NCBI GenBank assembly: GCA_005765155.1
Contig: VCCP01000003.1
Coordinates: 6,262,001 to 6,326,000 of the forward strand
From: Zelopaecilomyces penicillatus
Taxonomy: Eukaryota; Ascomycota; Sordariomycetes; Hypocreales; Pseudodiploosporaceae
Reading direction: 5' to 3'
Length of the DNA: 64,000 nt
In this document: one piece after another, positions 49,973 to 61,795 of the stretch
Layout: the number at the start of each line of letters is the position of its first letter
Position numbering within the stretch: the stretch's first letter is position 1
Notes under the pieces: generated by a model
Databases searched by the model: none
What the model was told of the DNA's origin: nothing
What the model saw: only the letters and a program-made list of their open reading frames with translations
Translations under genes and position numbers: made by a program

Positions 49973-51285
49973 ATGGCACTGAGCAAGATAGAGGGCGTGG
50001 AGGGCCTGTTTGTCGGCGGGTGAGTGACTGACCACCACCCCCCCCCCCCCCCCTTTTACCTTTTGCTACTTTTTGCCTCGCTCATTCTAAACACGCAAAC
50101 GCTGCTTTCAGGATATGGGCGCTTCGCCGTTCTGATTCTCTCAAAGAGCGAAACATTACACACGTCCTCTCCCTCGTCTCCTTCAGCCCGACCAACTTCA
50201 AAAATTTCAAAGAGGAGCCCTGGTCAGAATACGGCAAGGAGTTTAAGCACTTGCTCATCGACATCGATGACGTTGATGATACCGACCTACTCATAGAACT
50301 GCCTCGGGCCGTCAAATTCATCGACGAGGGGCTGAAGTCGGCGGCAGCGGAAGGAGGAGGAGGAGGGGGTGTCTTTGTCCATTGTGCGGCGGGCAAGTCA
50401 CGGTCCGTCTCGGCTATTGTCGCCTATCTACTGTGGCGGCATCCGGATCTCTTTTTCCCGAGTGTCGCAGCCGGGCTGACATCAAGGAAGAATACGGCAG
50501 CAGAGGCCGTAGACGCTGCGTTGAGGTTGATCCGCCGCTCACGGCCGATGGCAGAGCCCAACGATGGGTTCATGGAGCAGCTGCGTATCTGGTGGGAAAT
50601 GGGCTGCCCGGACGACGCGGAGGCGCAGCCTGCCTATCAACGCTGGGCTTACAAGCGTGAGGTTGAAGAGAACATTGCTGTAGGCCAGGCACCCTCACGA
50701 CTGCGCTTTGAGGATGAGGTACACCAAGGCGAAAACACAGCAGCAGCTGCTGGCGCTGATGATTCATTTTCATCCCCTACCGACGCAAGCGTCAGCCTGC
50801 GCTGCAAAAAGTGCCGACGCACACTCACGACATGGCCCTTTGTCCTCCCACATAGTCAACCGACAGCAGAAGAGCTAGCAGCGGCATCGTCAGCACGAAG
50901 GTGGCATGCGAGCCCCATCACGCAGGAAGGCCCCTGCCAGCACATCTTCATTGAGCCCCTGAGCTGGATGCGGCCGGAGTTGGAAAAGGGTGAGCTCGGC
51001 GGGCGGCTGTCGTGTCCCACTGAGCGGTGCGGTGCAAGTGTTGGGCGTTACGAGTGGAAGGGCCTGCGGTGCTCGTGTGGGCGGTGGGTGACTCCCGGAT
51101 TCTCGCTGCAGCGGGCGAGGGTGGATGAGGAGCGGGTGCGGAAGTCGGTGGTGGCGGCTGCCGGGGGTGATGGCGATGGAGGCGGCGGCAACGGCAGCGG
51201 CAGCGGCGATGATGGCGGAGCGGGACGGGCGGCATTGGGGATCCGGATGCCGCCGGGGTTTGGAGGGCGTGGGGGGAATTTGTGA
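49973..51285 (+). CDS. YVH1: Dual-specificity protein phosphatase Yvh1 (DUSP12-like)
   Basis: Two exons: 49973-50019 and 50112-51285, with a 92-nt intron (GTGAGT...TTTCAG) that contains C16. Product 406 residues. Yvh1 is known to help release Mrt4 from pre-60S ribosomes, mainly through its zinc domain. The N-terminus Met-Ala-Leu-Ser-Lys-Ile-Glu-Gly leads into Leu-Phe-Val-Gly-Gly, a typical DSP start. The catalytic loop His-Cys-Ala-Ala-Gly-Lys-Ser-Arg (106-113, nucleophile Cys107) matches HCx5R. The general-acid Asp is one of several in 66-74. The C-terminal zinc domain shows Cys247/Cys250, Cys291, His293, Cys317, Cys322, Cys336 and Cys338. The tail (370-406) is Gly-rich and low complexity, and a Gly run at 97-102 lies just before the loop. 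The start is the first ATG in the frame after an upstream stop. Confidence 0.94.
50038..50053. repeat. Poly-C run, C16, in the YVH1 intron
   Basis: Uninterrupted C run between the donor and the branch region of the single intron. Confidence 0.95.
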
Positions 51286-54200
51286 AGCATGTGAAAATGG
51301 GAAAAGGCGGACACGCAAGGATTACATGCAAAAATGAAGTGAGTGTGTTTACAATGGCTGGTGTTGATCTTGACATGGGAGGGATTAGGAAATGGCGCCG
51401 TGGTCATACCACTGGAGAGAGCGACAGGGGGGAATTTGTGGAGTCTTGGGAATTCTCCCGAAGGCTTACATTACAGTTATAACAATAGAAACAATGTTAT
51501 CCTCTATACAATGTAGTATTCTGTAGTCACATTCAGCACACCTGGGTTCCAAGCAGCCATCAACTTCATCGTGCCTCATGTTAGTCATTCATGAATCAAT
51601 GTTAGCAATTCCCCAAAGTTTACCCCCTCTTTGTTGATATACGGAAACGCTCACTATGGATCCATCATTCAAAAAGTCATGTCTCTCATTTTTATAACCC
51701 TTCTCGGCTGGATTACTCCGACAAAAACGGTGGCGGAATCCCCGTTGCCGATCTTGCATCCCCCCCCCACTCCCCTCCACACACCCCTTGTCTATACTAA
51801 ACAATATTGCTGTAAGTTATTTTTCTCCCATGGTTATTAGTAACTAGGGGCTGTGGTTGGTAATAAATGTGTTTTGAGAGTCTTAAAGATGGGAGTCCGG
51901 AATCGGACGCATGCAGATAATGTTGCTTTTCGGCGGTTTGTTAATGATGTCAGAGGGGGGGCAGGGGTTACATTGTGTGGGGGGGCTTGAGAGATGTCGA
52001 ATGCAGTAACAACACGCGACGAGGAATGAGTATGCATTCGTATATCTTGCTATTATGTTAGGGAGGCAGGGGGGGCTACTTTTCAGCCCTGCCCAGACCC
52101 CAAGTATGTACGACAACTGCAATAGCATATCCACCCCCCCATGGTTATATTGGGGTCATAGGAACTTAGTCCTCTTGCCCCCAAAGCCTTGCCGCCTATT
52201 GCAGTGAAGATAGAGCAAGGAATGGAGCATGATTCACGTTTTTGAGGCGTACATACAGCACATGGCAGCCCTCCCTAGTCCTGCCTAGTCCCCCCCTTGG
52301 GGAATCTGCAATCAACTTGACTAGGGAGGGCCTGGTTGTGTGGCTGATTTAAGACCTTGTTATGGCTGAGAGCGGAATGGCAATAGACTGTCAGCTTGCG
52401 TTGAAATACAACATGCAGGGTCTACAGCACGTACGGTATAGCAAACCAACGAGGCTGTTAATGTAATGATTCAAGGCTTCCTCCAGTTGGGGCTGCTTTT
52501 GCTGTGCATTTGGCAGTTACAGTAAGCCGCCACGCAGAAATGGAACAACCCTTCCTTCAGGTGAATTCATTCGCTTCTTATTTCCCTTCTGGAAACTACA
52601 CACGCCCCCTTCCCACCCCCGCTTCTTGCATATTGTTTCTTTTTGTAGATGATATTCTATCACCAACCCATTCCTCTTCTAGTTTGCCAGGACAAGGCGA
52701 TGCGGACCTAAACTATTAACAGGTTAGCTTGAGCCTTGTGTTCGTTGCGAGTTAGTCCCATGTATCAATTTTGGTGTTCCAGAAACCTTCTCCCGCTTGT
52801 ATTAGTCGTCCAGCCTATACAAATGTAGAGCACGATACACCTTCCCTTCATCACACACACACACACCCAGCTCTGGCCCTTGATGAAGTCCATGGATTCT
52901 TCAAGTCCCTCACACAGATAAACATATTAAACCCCCCCCCCCACCGGGAGAATCAGCAGCAGGGATCCAAGTTCAGATGGCGAAAGCAGACTTGCAGGAG
53001 TGTAACCCCCCCCTCCCCTGTGAGGCGGGGAGGTGGTTCGGCCCCGAGCACCATCCGGGTCCCCAGCATCAGATAGCCGGTTCTTTGAAATACCGCGCGA
53101 TCTCCCACTGGAACGATGATGTGGAGGGGGTGTTTGCTTATTAGGCATAGCCGGATTGCCCTGTCGTTATTCATGACATACACTAGACAATGCCGACGCC
53201 GACGCCTTGCATCTTGATTACTTGGCAACCGGGAAAAGCTTCCTAAATCAATCCGCGATAGAGGCTTATATACAGCAAGGAACAACAGCAAAAAGAAGAA
53301 ACGTTGAAGCATGTCCCCTTAATGTAGTATCCACGTTTCAGTTCACATGTCTCAATCTGATGAGAGAAAAGTCCGGCATCTTATCTGCTTCGGCAACCCA
53401 AAAAAGAACTTGTTTCGCATGAAACTGGCCCGAATATATGATCCGGATGACCGTGAAAAAGGGCAAACTTGAGTAACCAGGTTTGAGTTCCTCCGCTAAA
53501 AAAAGGCTGATCCCACGGTTGCCAAGAGAAAAACGTTAATCCCCGGCCGCAAAGATCCCCCCGATAGGCTTTGTGTATGGCGGTCACAAACAGCATGTGT
53601 CGTCCCACACCCCGCCGTTCCCCCCTTTCGATGTGACGCCGGGAATTAGTGTTTATGATTGATTTTAATCTTGCTTTGAGCCGCTAAAAAAAAACACCTA
53701 AACGGTTGCCGCCAACACAGACCATCGCAACGTATGGTAGGGGGACGGGGGAGATAGATCAGGCTAAGTTACACGAGGATGGGCAAGCCCCCCATGCCTG
53801 TTCCCTTGTTAGACTCGATGGTGAGGTGACACGCCCCCCCCTTTGAGGGTGTTAAGCTTGACCTACCTGTATCATCGTGTGTTCAGATCCGGCAGCTCAC
53901 GGATAGGCTGATAGGCAGATACAAGGATGGCTCACAGCCCCCCCTCATCCTGTATGCCCAGCCTAAAGCGCCATGTCGAATGTTAGAGCAATGTGTATAT
54001 ATGCAAGTATAAATGATTGAATGTTTGTGCCGCATACTTAAATCCACACCCGGCCGCCAAGGCTGTCCATTACATGGAAGCCACACTGGACATGTAATAT
54101 AAAAACAGAATCTTGCTTTTCTTGGCTCTCGTAAGGCTGAATAAGAGTTATCAATGCCGGCATCCAAGTCTCGGTGCTTGAGAGAGGCGTGTTACATTAA

Positions 54201-56783
54201 AGATCCAACTTCAAAAACAAGAAGCAATGCCTGCTATCCTACGTAGTACATGCCTTCACGGGCCGGAAGCTGGTTTTGACCCGCTCCAGACTGCAGCCCT
54301 CCTTGTCAGTCAGCAACAGAGCGATGAGTTTCGTGCTGCCAAATATCAGACCCCTATCAGGTTTGGTCATCATGTCAGCGCGCCTTGCATCTTGGCATGT
54401 GTCTCACACAGGATGGGGGATCAGCGTGGGCATTCAACATTGTTACAGCACGTATTACAGCACAAGGTGTGTAATATGTAAATGTTGTTGTCTACTGCCC
54501 CAAGCTGGGTAGTTTGGGTGGGATGTTCGCACGGCAGATCCAGAATTTCGGGTTATTTTTTGTAGTTTTGGTGCAGGGATACAAATAGGAAGTCAAATCA
54601 AGGCCGAGCCAGCAAAACATGTAAGCATTTGTTTTTAGTGGCGCCGGGCTTGCCTGCCATTATGAGCGCCTCGAAAGGGGAGGGTGGGCATACAAATCCG
54701 AGACTGAACAAGGGTCATTGATTTGAAGGCATTGAAAGCCGTATGTGTACATAACATGTAACGTACTTTTGTATGTATGTGTTATCGTAGGAAAAAGGCG
54801 GCCATGACAGGAGGTTTACAGATGCCGACAGACATGTGTTCAACGGTTCTTGAGACGCAACCAGCAACTAGCAACAGGGCTTTCGGGCTTTTCGTTTTTG
54901 GTATTTTGAGGGGCAGTCTGGGAAGGTTCAGGGAGGGTATTTTCGCACCTATCATGGCGCAAGAAACGCACAAGAAAAGGGCCACCAACCAACGGGGGCG
55001 GGAAGAAGGAAGAAAAAAAGAATAAGAAAGTCAGCAATGCATATCCTAGCTGCCAGGCGGGAGGAAATTGTGCATGGCTCTCCCGTCTCTAGGTGTACAA
55101 TTTATTGGGTGTAGTTAGTTAGGCATTTGGGTATTGCGAACGGGAAGTTCGGGAAAACACTAATGTCTTGGAGATGCCGTCCCGTAAGGCTATCGAGCTA
55201 TGACGCTATTACCTGCATCAAAACCAAGTGCAGCCGATCCCGCAAGAAGGTTTGTTTTGTTTGATGGACACCCCATATCCACATACAGACACCCCCTCCC
55301 GTCGAGGGGGTTGACACACAAGCTTCTCTCAGCCTTGGATTATCCTCCAGGGCCATCAGGCTTGAAAGGGGTGTACAGTTGGGACGGAGAAAGTAGCCAG
55401 CCCAGCACGCGCTGGTGTAAGCACTAATTAGTCCCGGCAATGCATTTACAGCATCTCCTCGGACGTCCAATGTATTCTTGAAAGTGTAGTAATTGTACAT
55501 ACACTTGGCATAAAGCAATTTGTTCCCCACAGTCAGCCTATCAGCCATCTCGGGGCCTCTCTCCGCAGCTTGACTGGGGTTTGCTTATTGTCAACTGGTT
55601 AATATCCCCCATACCTCATCCAACTTCCGAACCCCATGTGTTTGACGTTTCCGCGTTTAACAACTAGTTGCTGACATATCGGGTGGCTGAACCTATGACG
55701 GGCTATGAAAGGATACGATTGGCTGATTCGTATAAGCCTTTTTCCCCTTTCGTGTATCCGTAGAGGTGCGCTATAATCAAGCCCAAGAGTGATGACATTC
55801 AGGGAGGCGGCTCACGACGTTTTGAGGTTTGCATAAAAAGGGCACACGGGCGTGGTGCCACCCGAGCACATGTAGAGTTTGACCGGCCTAGAGCAATGGC
55901 GACACCGTTTTCCATCAGTAGGGGCGGGATAGCGGTTCAGCTCTCGGGCTATGAAGTGGGATTGCGCTGACAGGCATGGGTAGTGTAGGCGCAAAAAAAG
56001 CAGATATGGGAATTCTCCAAAAGCCCATGGTGTTTTCGGGTCATTTGCCATGTATACCAAACTCCATAGTCTAGTATTTGTAACTAGTCTTCATCTGCTG
56101 GAGTGGGTCGGGTGTCTGGAAAAAAAGAAAGCAAACCCTCATCAGCAATGACTGTGTTGCTTGTGGGTTGCTGCAATGGCGTTTATTGGGTAAACAAAAT
56201 GCTCGGTAGGAAAGTGCCAGGATGTAGGTATAGATATCAGCCATGCTTTAGCTATTTCCTTGTCGAGAGTCCACTACGGCAAGTCAACAGTCGTGTTGAA
56301 AGAATAGTCGGAGTGGTATGTTGATTAAATGTATGTCGCCATGATTGCTCACATGGTGATGATTTTGGCGCGCTCTCAAACCCGAATGTCGGAAATGACG
56401 GTACAAGCTGTAGTTCTGGAAGCATTGGGTTTGAGAAAAGATTTTTTTCTTTTTCTTTCTGTAACACCATTTGAAATTTTCTGATGTAAACAACACTCTT
56501 GCTAACTGGTGCATCGAAGCAAGTTACAGCAGCCATGCCATATGCTGACCGTGAAAAGCGCTCGCTGAGCTCCCAAACAAGACTTGACTCGGGAAATGAG
56601 AACCAGAGAGAGAGAGTACTCTATTCGCTCTCTTCATCAAAGCTCATGGATGAAAACTGCCAAAATCACAGGCTTGCATTTTTCGACACTTAAATGGCAA
56701 TAGCGGCGACAGCATGGCTTCCCTTAAGAACTCATCGCGGATGGACATGAGTGGAAAAGGTCGTGGAGGCAATACCCTCGCAT
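51286..56783. other. Intergenic, 5.5 kb, no gene seen
   Basis: Between the stop of YVH1 and the stop of the VFA1-like gene. Short open frames on both strands only (longest about 119 codons at 52953-53312, minus), with none showing a signal peptide, domain or splice pattern. Contains short C or G runs (about 51762, 52931 and 53826) and an (AC)n stretch at about 52853-52866. Confidence 0.5.
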
Positions 56784-57556
56784 TCACTTCCCTGGAGGTG
56801 CATTTGGCACAGAGGGAAAGTAGTTGGGCTGAGAAGCTCTCTCACGATCCCTCTTGGCGGCTTCGGCTTGCCGTTTACGCTGCAGCCTCTGTTGGTAGAA
56901 GGCACTGTAAGTGAAATCAGCAAATGATCCAGCAACGGTAGGGTAGACTCAGATAGTCACGAGCTGGCACCGACCTTTTCAACTCAAATGTCCGTGGCTC
57001 ATCCTCTTTGGCATCTGCGCTATCCCCTTGTTTCTTCTATAGCAAACTTCAGTCACTTAACCTTCTCGAAAATCGTCTCACAGAGAACACGACGTCTAGG
57101 GAACTTACCGACTCATCCTTTTCCTCCGTCTTTTTATCCTCCTTATCCTCATTCTTCTTATCCTTTCCCTCGTCTTTATCCTTATCTTTGCTCTTTTCTT
57201 TTTCTTCCTTTGCCTTTTCCTTCTTCTTGCGCTTCTCTTCGTACTCCTTCACAACCCTCTCCTTCTCCTCGGCTAGCTCCTTTTCGCGCCTGGCCTTGAT
57301 TGCATCCTCATCAATCTTGGGAGTGCAAAAGTAGCGATCCTTTAAGTGAACAGGACATATGTAGAAGAAGTCCTATGTCGTTTGTGAGTCAAGAGTAAGC
57401 CATTGATAAGCTACATGAGCCCGCGCATTCAAAAAGCACCTTCTTGTCTGTGGTAATGAGCACCGACGTGCTTGGCTTGTAACAAACGTCGCAAGCCTTG
57501 GCCGAAGCCTCAGCCACCTGGCGGTGCGTATAAAGGTTCGGAAACGGCGCAGACAT
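56784..57556 (-). CDS. VFA1: Vps4-associated protein 1 (Vfa1, DUF1742 family)
   Basis: Four exons: 57556-57440, 57372-57109, 57036-56975 and 56904-56784. The introns are 67, 72 and 70 nt, and all junctions keep frame; the last donor is GTCGGT, which is unusual. Product 187 residues (yeast Vfa1 is about 200). Vfa1 binds the AAA-ATPase Vps4 and acts in endosomal ESCRT-III recycling. The N-terminus has a zinc-binding pattern: Cys22-x2-Cys25, then Cys45-x2-His48 and Cys55 in a Tyr-Ile-Cys-Pro-Val-His-Leu context. Residues 65-125 are a highly charged Lys/Glu/Asp coiled-coil-like stretch. The C-terminus holds Ala-Phe-Tyr-Gln-Gln-Arg-Leu followed by basic residues and a Pro-rich end, which fits the conserved Vps4-binding tail. 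Divergent from RTT106. Confidence 0.88.
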
Positions 57557-57840
57557 TGCGATTCACGACTAAAGTTGCTGGGGGATCAACTCCTCCGCAT
57601 ATGCCGCTGGATGATGCCTTTATCCATACATCTTAAACGTGGGGTTCACTATGGCGGGGATCTGATCGCGATAATATTCTGTGGAATTGGATGACTAAGC
57701 CGTAGGGAGCATGGAGGGAAAGTCGCGTCTTTCCCATGGCACCCGTCATTGGCATCGAACAACGACAATCTGACGGCTTCAAGACTTGAGTTTTGCTCGT
57801 TTGGCAGTTTCTGGGGCCACCTGGCTCAAATTCGCGGCAA
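57557..57840. promoter_or_regulatory. Bidirectional promoter between VFA1 and RTT106
   Basis: Only 284 bp separate the two divergent start codons, so both promoters must fit or overlap here. No clear TATA box. An ATG at about 57738 in a different frame leads to a short upstream ORF of 17 codons before the Rtt106 start. Confidence 0.6.
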
Positions 57841-59496
57841 ATGGACCAATCACTCGATTCACAGCGACTTGACGCTGTATTCCAATCCCGGCCTGACATC
57901 ATCGCTGGAATCAAAAGAGCTGCTGGTATGACCTGCACAAGACTGCAAGGATTTCCGAAATCGCTTGGCTAACGAATGTTTTGCAGACTCACCCGGCCGA
58001 ATTGCACTGTTTAACGAGATTGCGACTCACGTTTACGAACAATTGCGCGAGAATGGCGAACCGGCGCAGAAAAGGAGGAGGGTTGAGACCAACCAGCCCA
58101 CCAGTTCCTCCTCCGCCAATGGCCAGGGAACACTGTCCAACGCTGCAGACGAGGAGGTTCTGCTGGAGGTAAAGGAGATATCTGTGTCCGTACCGCAGAG
58201 AAAGAAGTTTGAGCTGTGCTTCACAGAAAGCTATCTCTATGCGAGGGCTCCCTCGACCACAGCTCCCATCCCAACCATCACGTACGCATGGAGGGACATA
58301 GGTTGGTGAAAAAACAGGCAAAGTTCGCACTCCTAAGCACCAACTAACATGCTGTAGAATACATATTCTATCTCCCAGTTCCTGACAAAGCTCAAGTCCA
58401 GCACAATTACATCTTCTTTCCAAGGGGGACCTGTCTGCCCTCAAAGACAAACCCCACCCCGGTTGAGCCACTCGTTTTCACAGTCCCATCAACAGCTCCG
58501 AAGCAAGGCACAATTGGGGGTAGTGAAGCTGGAACAGCCGCGGCTGTAGCGGACACTTTCAAATCCTTGTTTCACTGGGTACTGGACAGACGGCTGAAGG
58601 CTGCTGGCAGTCCAACGGAAATTGTCTCTGCGAACCCTAACAAATTCCAAAGCGTCATCCGCCAGCCCCATAGACCCAATGAGAAAGCTGTTCATGTGAA
58701 CGCCTTCAGGGGATCTAAAGACGGGCATTTATTCTTTCTTGAGAACGGAATACTGTGGGGTTACAAAAAGCCGCTGATATTCATCCCGGTTAACAGAGTC
58801 GCTGCTGTCAGCTATACCAACATTCTCCAGATCACGTTTAACATAGTTGTCGAGGTTTTTAGTGGAGACGATGGTAGCACAGAAGAGCTCGAGTTTGGGA
58901 TGCTCGACCAGCGCGATTACAATGGCATCGACGATTACATCAAGCGAAATCGATTACAAGATAGAAGTATGGCAGATCAAAGAAAAGCCAAACTGCAGCT
59001 GGCTGAAAACAGAGCTGCAAAGAAGGAGGCCGACGAGGCCGAGAATGGCGATGCTGCAGCCACCAACGGTGAAGGGAATGACATGACGGAACTGGAGCGC
59101 GCGCAGATGGAGCTGGAGCAGAACCTGCAAGATGAAGAGGATGAAGACGAGGAAGATTATGACCCTGGTAGTGAGGGTGAGAGTGAGGGGTCTGGCTCCT
59201 CGAGCGATGAGGATGATGATGACGATGACGATGCTGGTAATGCTGGGGAAGAAGATGCGGAGGGAGAAGAGGATGAAGCAGAGGGGGAGGAAGAAGAGGA
59301 AGAAGAAGAAGAGAAAGTCCCTCAAAGACCTGTAGCCAAGGTCAAGGTTGAGGAAAAGAAGCCAAAACCTGTCATTAAACAGGAGAAACCGCTGAAAACG
59401 AGCGTACCGGTTCGACAGGGCTGGGCTACAATCAGCCGATCCCATCAACCAGACGATGTCGATATGGAGGACGAGAAGTTTGATGTTGTAGGATGA
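57841..59496 (+). CDS. RTT106: Histone chaperone Rtt106
   Basis: Three exons: 57841-57925, 57987-58301 and 58358-59496, with introns of 61 and 56 nt (the second with an ACTAAC branch site and a GTTGGT donor). Product 512 residues. Rtt106 binds H3-H4 acetylated on H3K56 and deposits it during replication-coupled nucleosome assembly and silencing. The N-terminal helical part (1-60) is followed by a tandem PH-like core. The core's typical pieces are visible: an Arg-Asp-Ile-Glu-Tyr-Ile-Phe-Tyr-Leu-Pro-Val-Pro strand after the second intron, and near 250-310 a Val-Asn-Ala-Phe-Arg-Gly-Ser...Gly-Tyr-Lys-Lys-Pro...Phe-Ile-Pro stretch. Residues about 392-453 are a long Asp/Glu tail, as in other Rtt106 proteins. 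The start was chosen because only this ATG gives the conserved N-terminus through the first intron. Confidence 0.93.
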
Positions 59497-59807
59497 TGCA
59501 GGGGGCTCTCTGGACGGTAATAAAAAAAAGGGGGGGGGCGGAAGTGATGTGAGTTTTTGATAGCTCGTGTATTTTTATTTCCAACGTTTGACATGAGACG
59601 TGTTCCAAATTATCACGGTTCTAGCATCACGGAGTTTACGACTAGTTCCCATCAAATTCAGTCTGGATTTTATGATTCCATAACCTGCTACTCTTTTGAT
59701 TATGCCATCTCCCCCATTGCAACATGCGTTTGTTTTATTTGCCTCCCCCCCTCCTCACTGCTCTCCTCACAACCACATCATTCCTCCAGAAAACGAGCCT
59801 CAGAGCC
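59497..59807. other. 3' flanks of RTT106 and of the first CCCC peptide gene
   Basis: Short convergent intergenic region, AT-rich, with a G-run after the RTT106 stop (59531-59538). The start of the tandem duplication lies at about 59650. Confidence 0.5.
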
Positions 59808-59999
59808 TCAGAAAGGGCATACGACTCGGTTGCAGGTTTTTATGACCCTTTCGCATTGAGGGTTAGGCAGAGTAGCGCAGCCGACTGAAGGACCGCCATT
59901 GCAGCAACAGCACTCGGCTAGAGTAGGGGCGCGCTCTGCTTTAGGGGTTGCGGCCACGATGGTGGCAAAGGCGAGGGCGAGGATGAGCTTGAACTGCAT
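59808..59999 (-). CDS. Small secreted CCCC peptide A (63 residues, 8 cysteines)
   Basis: Single exon. Residues 1-17 are a signal peptide (MQFKLILALAFATIVAA), then Thr-Pro-Lys. The mature part has four consecutive cysteines (30-33), then Cys41, 49, 56 and 61, i.e. CCCC-x7-C-x7-C-x6-C-x4-C, ending Cys-Pro-Phe. Eight cysteines in about 45 mature residues suggest a compact disulfide-bonded peptide with up to four bonds. It is 73% identical (46 of 63) to the peptide at 61796-61987. Only one of the first 21 residues differs but 16 of the last 42 do, while all cysteines are kept. No known family recognised. The role could be effector, antimicrobial or metal-binding; nothing in the sequence decides. 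A TATA-like TTATAG lies about 170 bp upstream, and C14 on the coding strand sits in the leader. Confidence 0.8.
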   Translation of the reverse strand: MQFKLILALAFATIVAATPKAERAPTLAECCCCNGGPSVGCATLPNPQCERVIKTCNRVVCPF

Positions 60000-60014
60000 G
60001 ATGATTGTGGTATT

Positions 60015-60028
60015 GGGGGGGGGGGGGT
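60015..60028. repeat. Poly-G run, G14, in the leader of CCCC peptide A
   Basis: On the coding (minus) strand this is C14 starting about 15 nt before the ATG. Copy B lacks it. Confidence 0.95.
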
Positions 60029-60166
60029 TGTTTGTATAAGAATATGTAAAAAATAGCGGAGAAAAGGAGTGATTTGGTGGGCTATTGAGCTTTGAGTTGG
60101 GAAGGTTTGTGGACGATGGGTGATGGTGATGGAGGAGATTGTTCTCCCATGGGCGATGAGGTTTTT

Positions 60167-60180
60167 GTACTTATAGCTAC
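60167..60180 (-). promoter_or_regulatory. Candidate TATA box of CCCC peptide A
   Basis: TTATAG-type element in a block (GGGCGATGAGG...TTATA) conserved with copy B, about 170 bp upstream of the ATG in both copies. Confidence 0.45.
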
Positions 60181-60321
60181 ATTTTTTTCTTCTCATCCTT
60201 ACTAGCACCTCTATTCCCAAATTGTCTGCATCCTCTTGGCCGCTGGTACTTTTTTTAAAAATCCTTGGCTGGCATTTCTGCATCCCACAGGCCGATCCTT
60301 TAGAGTAACCCCCTTCAGATC

Positions 60322-60340
60322 GCCCCCCCCCCCCCCCCCC
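60322..60340. repeat. Poly-C run, C19
   Basis: Uninterrupted C run inside duplication copy A. Copy B has no such run at the matching place. Confidence 0.95.
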
Positions 60341-61795
60341 TCTCATGGCCATCCTTTTCGGTTATTCCGCCTCCAGTCTGTTGTTGAACCGTATATGATC
60401 TATTTCTGGATTCCATCTAGAATACGTCCCTATTAACACTCCAAACAGGGCGCTTTTCTACTTTGGCTAAGAGGTTTTGGAAGCAGACTGATGAGACTAC
60501 TTCTGTCCGTGCTGGCATTATTGAGCTTCTACAGTTGGAAAAAGTTCTCCTTTGTCATCATCTTACTAGGTTTACAATCTTGGTAATGCTTTAGGCAATC
60601 ACGGCGATAACGCTCTGTCAGAGAAAAGAGAGTGGCATTTGTTCATAAAAGTTCCATCATCAGACAAGTTCTCAACACAGCTTGCGGGCGCTCGGAAGTC
60701 GCCGACAGCCCGTTCCCGCTCCCACCCCTGGGCAGGGGAGGCAACATGCCACCACCTATAAGCCGATGACTAATCTAACGAGGATGATTGATTGCTCAAC
60801 CAACAGTCATGTAATACAGGCTATTTCCAGCTCCCATCGAGATGACGCTCTCTAGCCAGCTTGTCCGCAGTCCATATACAGACCACTATGCGAAATCCAT
60901 GCTCTGTCATAGGACCCCATCACCACTATCGAGGAACATTTCCCGCAAAAAATAGCATCTAGAGTGCTAAAGTTCCCCAGCTAAAAGGCAAGTTGCCACG
61001 CCAATCAAGATGTTGCTGCCAGACTAAAGGGTGCTCGTCGCTAGCCTTGCTGTTGTGAAGCTATCTTGTCGAACCCAGCATGCGTTGCTGAGTTGAACTC
61101 TACAGTCATGGTGAGGCGCACAAAGATGGGTTATTCTTGCAATATTGACATCAGAGACGATTAATGTAGAGCTATATTAATGAACAAAGAACTGTACATT
61201 CACGGTTTGAGCATTAGAACGAGACTGCTTTTTTTCATTATTAACTTGCCAGGGTTAGCCCAAACAAGTTGCAAACGTCCATTTCACATGATCCGTCTTG
61301 GTTTATATGTTTGTGTTATTCACTAGACCTATACACTTGCCATCACGGAAGAGAGAACGTGTTTACAGGGGCCTGGGGCTTGTGTGACTAGTTTCTTCAA
61401 TCTGGATTTTCGATTCTATCCACCTTCTAATCCTCGACTGTATTGTCCTTTTCCTATTCGGCATGCATCAAACCTCCAACTTCGCATCTCGACTTGTAGG
61501 ATACAGCAAAAAGAATTCAGTTTGTTTCCATTCCCTTGCTCTCCTTGTTCTTATCCCACGGCTGTGTGTTGCCTCTCTTCCATAACCAAAATGACATGCC
61601 GTTCTCTTGTCCCCAGTGACCTGCGACTTGGCCAACTGCGCGCTGGGCTTATGAACAACTTTGTTTCTTTGGTTCAAAGTTGCTAAATAGAAACTGGTCA
61701 CCAGGTCGTTGCTTTACAACTCGCTCTCCCTCCCAAATAGCTCTCAGGCATATCTCCCGAGAGCCTCTCCTCCATATAGGTCAAGCCACATACTC

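Larger units (their letters stand above)
59650..60755. repeat. Direct segmental duplication, copy A
   Basis: Shares with copy B (61385-63010), in the same order and orientation, a left marker (TCTGGATTTT..GATTC at 59663), the whole CCCC peptide gene, its promoter (GGGCGATG...TTCTTATA type), a Pro-rich-looking block around 60260-60325, and a right marker (60677-60750, CTTGCGGGCGCTCG...GCAGGGGAGGCAA). Offsets between markers range from about 1.7 to 2.25 kb, so indels have accumulated. Boundaries are approximate. Confidence 0.7.
60000..61795. other. Intergenic between the two CCCC peptide genes
   Basis: Promoter of peptide A, the rest of duplication copy A, then about 600 bp of spacer (60760-61380) and the left part of copy B. 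Contains a C19 run (60322-60340). No further coding sequence supported. Confidence 0.5.

Noticed and set aside
50890..51407. Pro/His-rich minus-strand frames over the end of YVH1
   Set aside because: Antisense to the zinc domain and Gly-rich tail.
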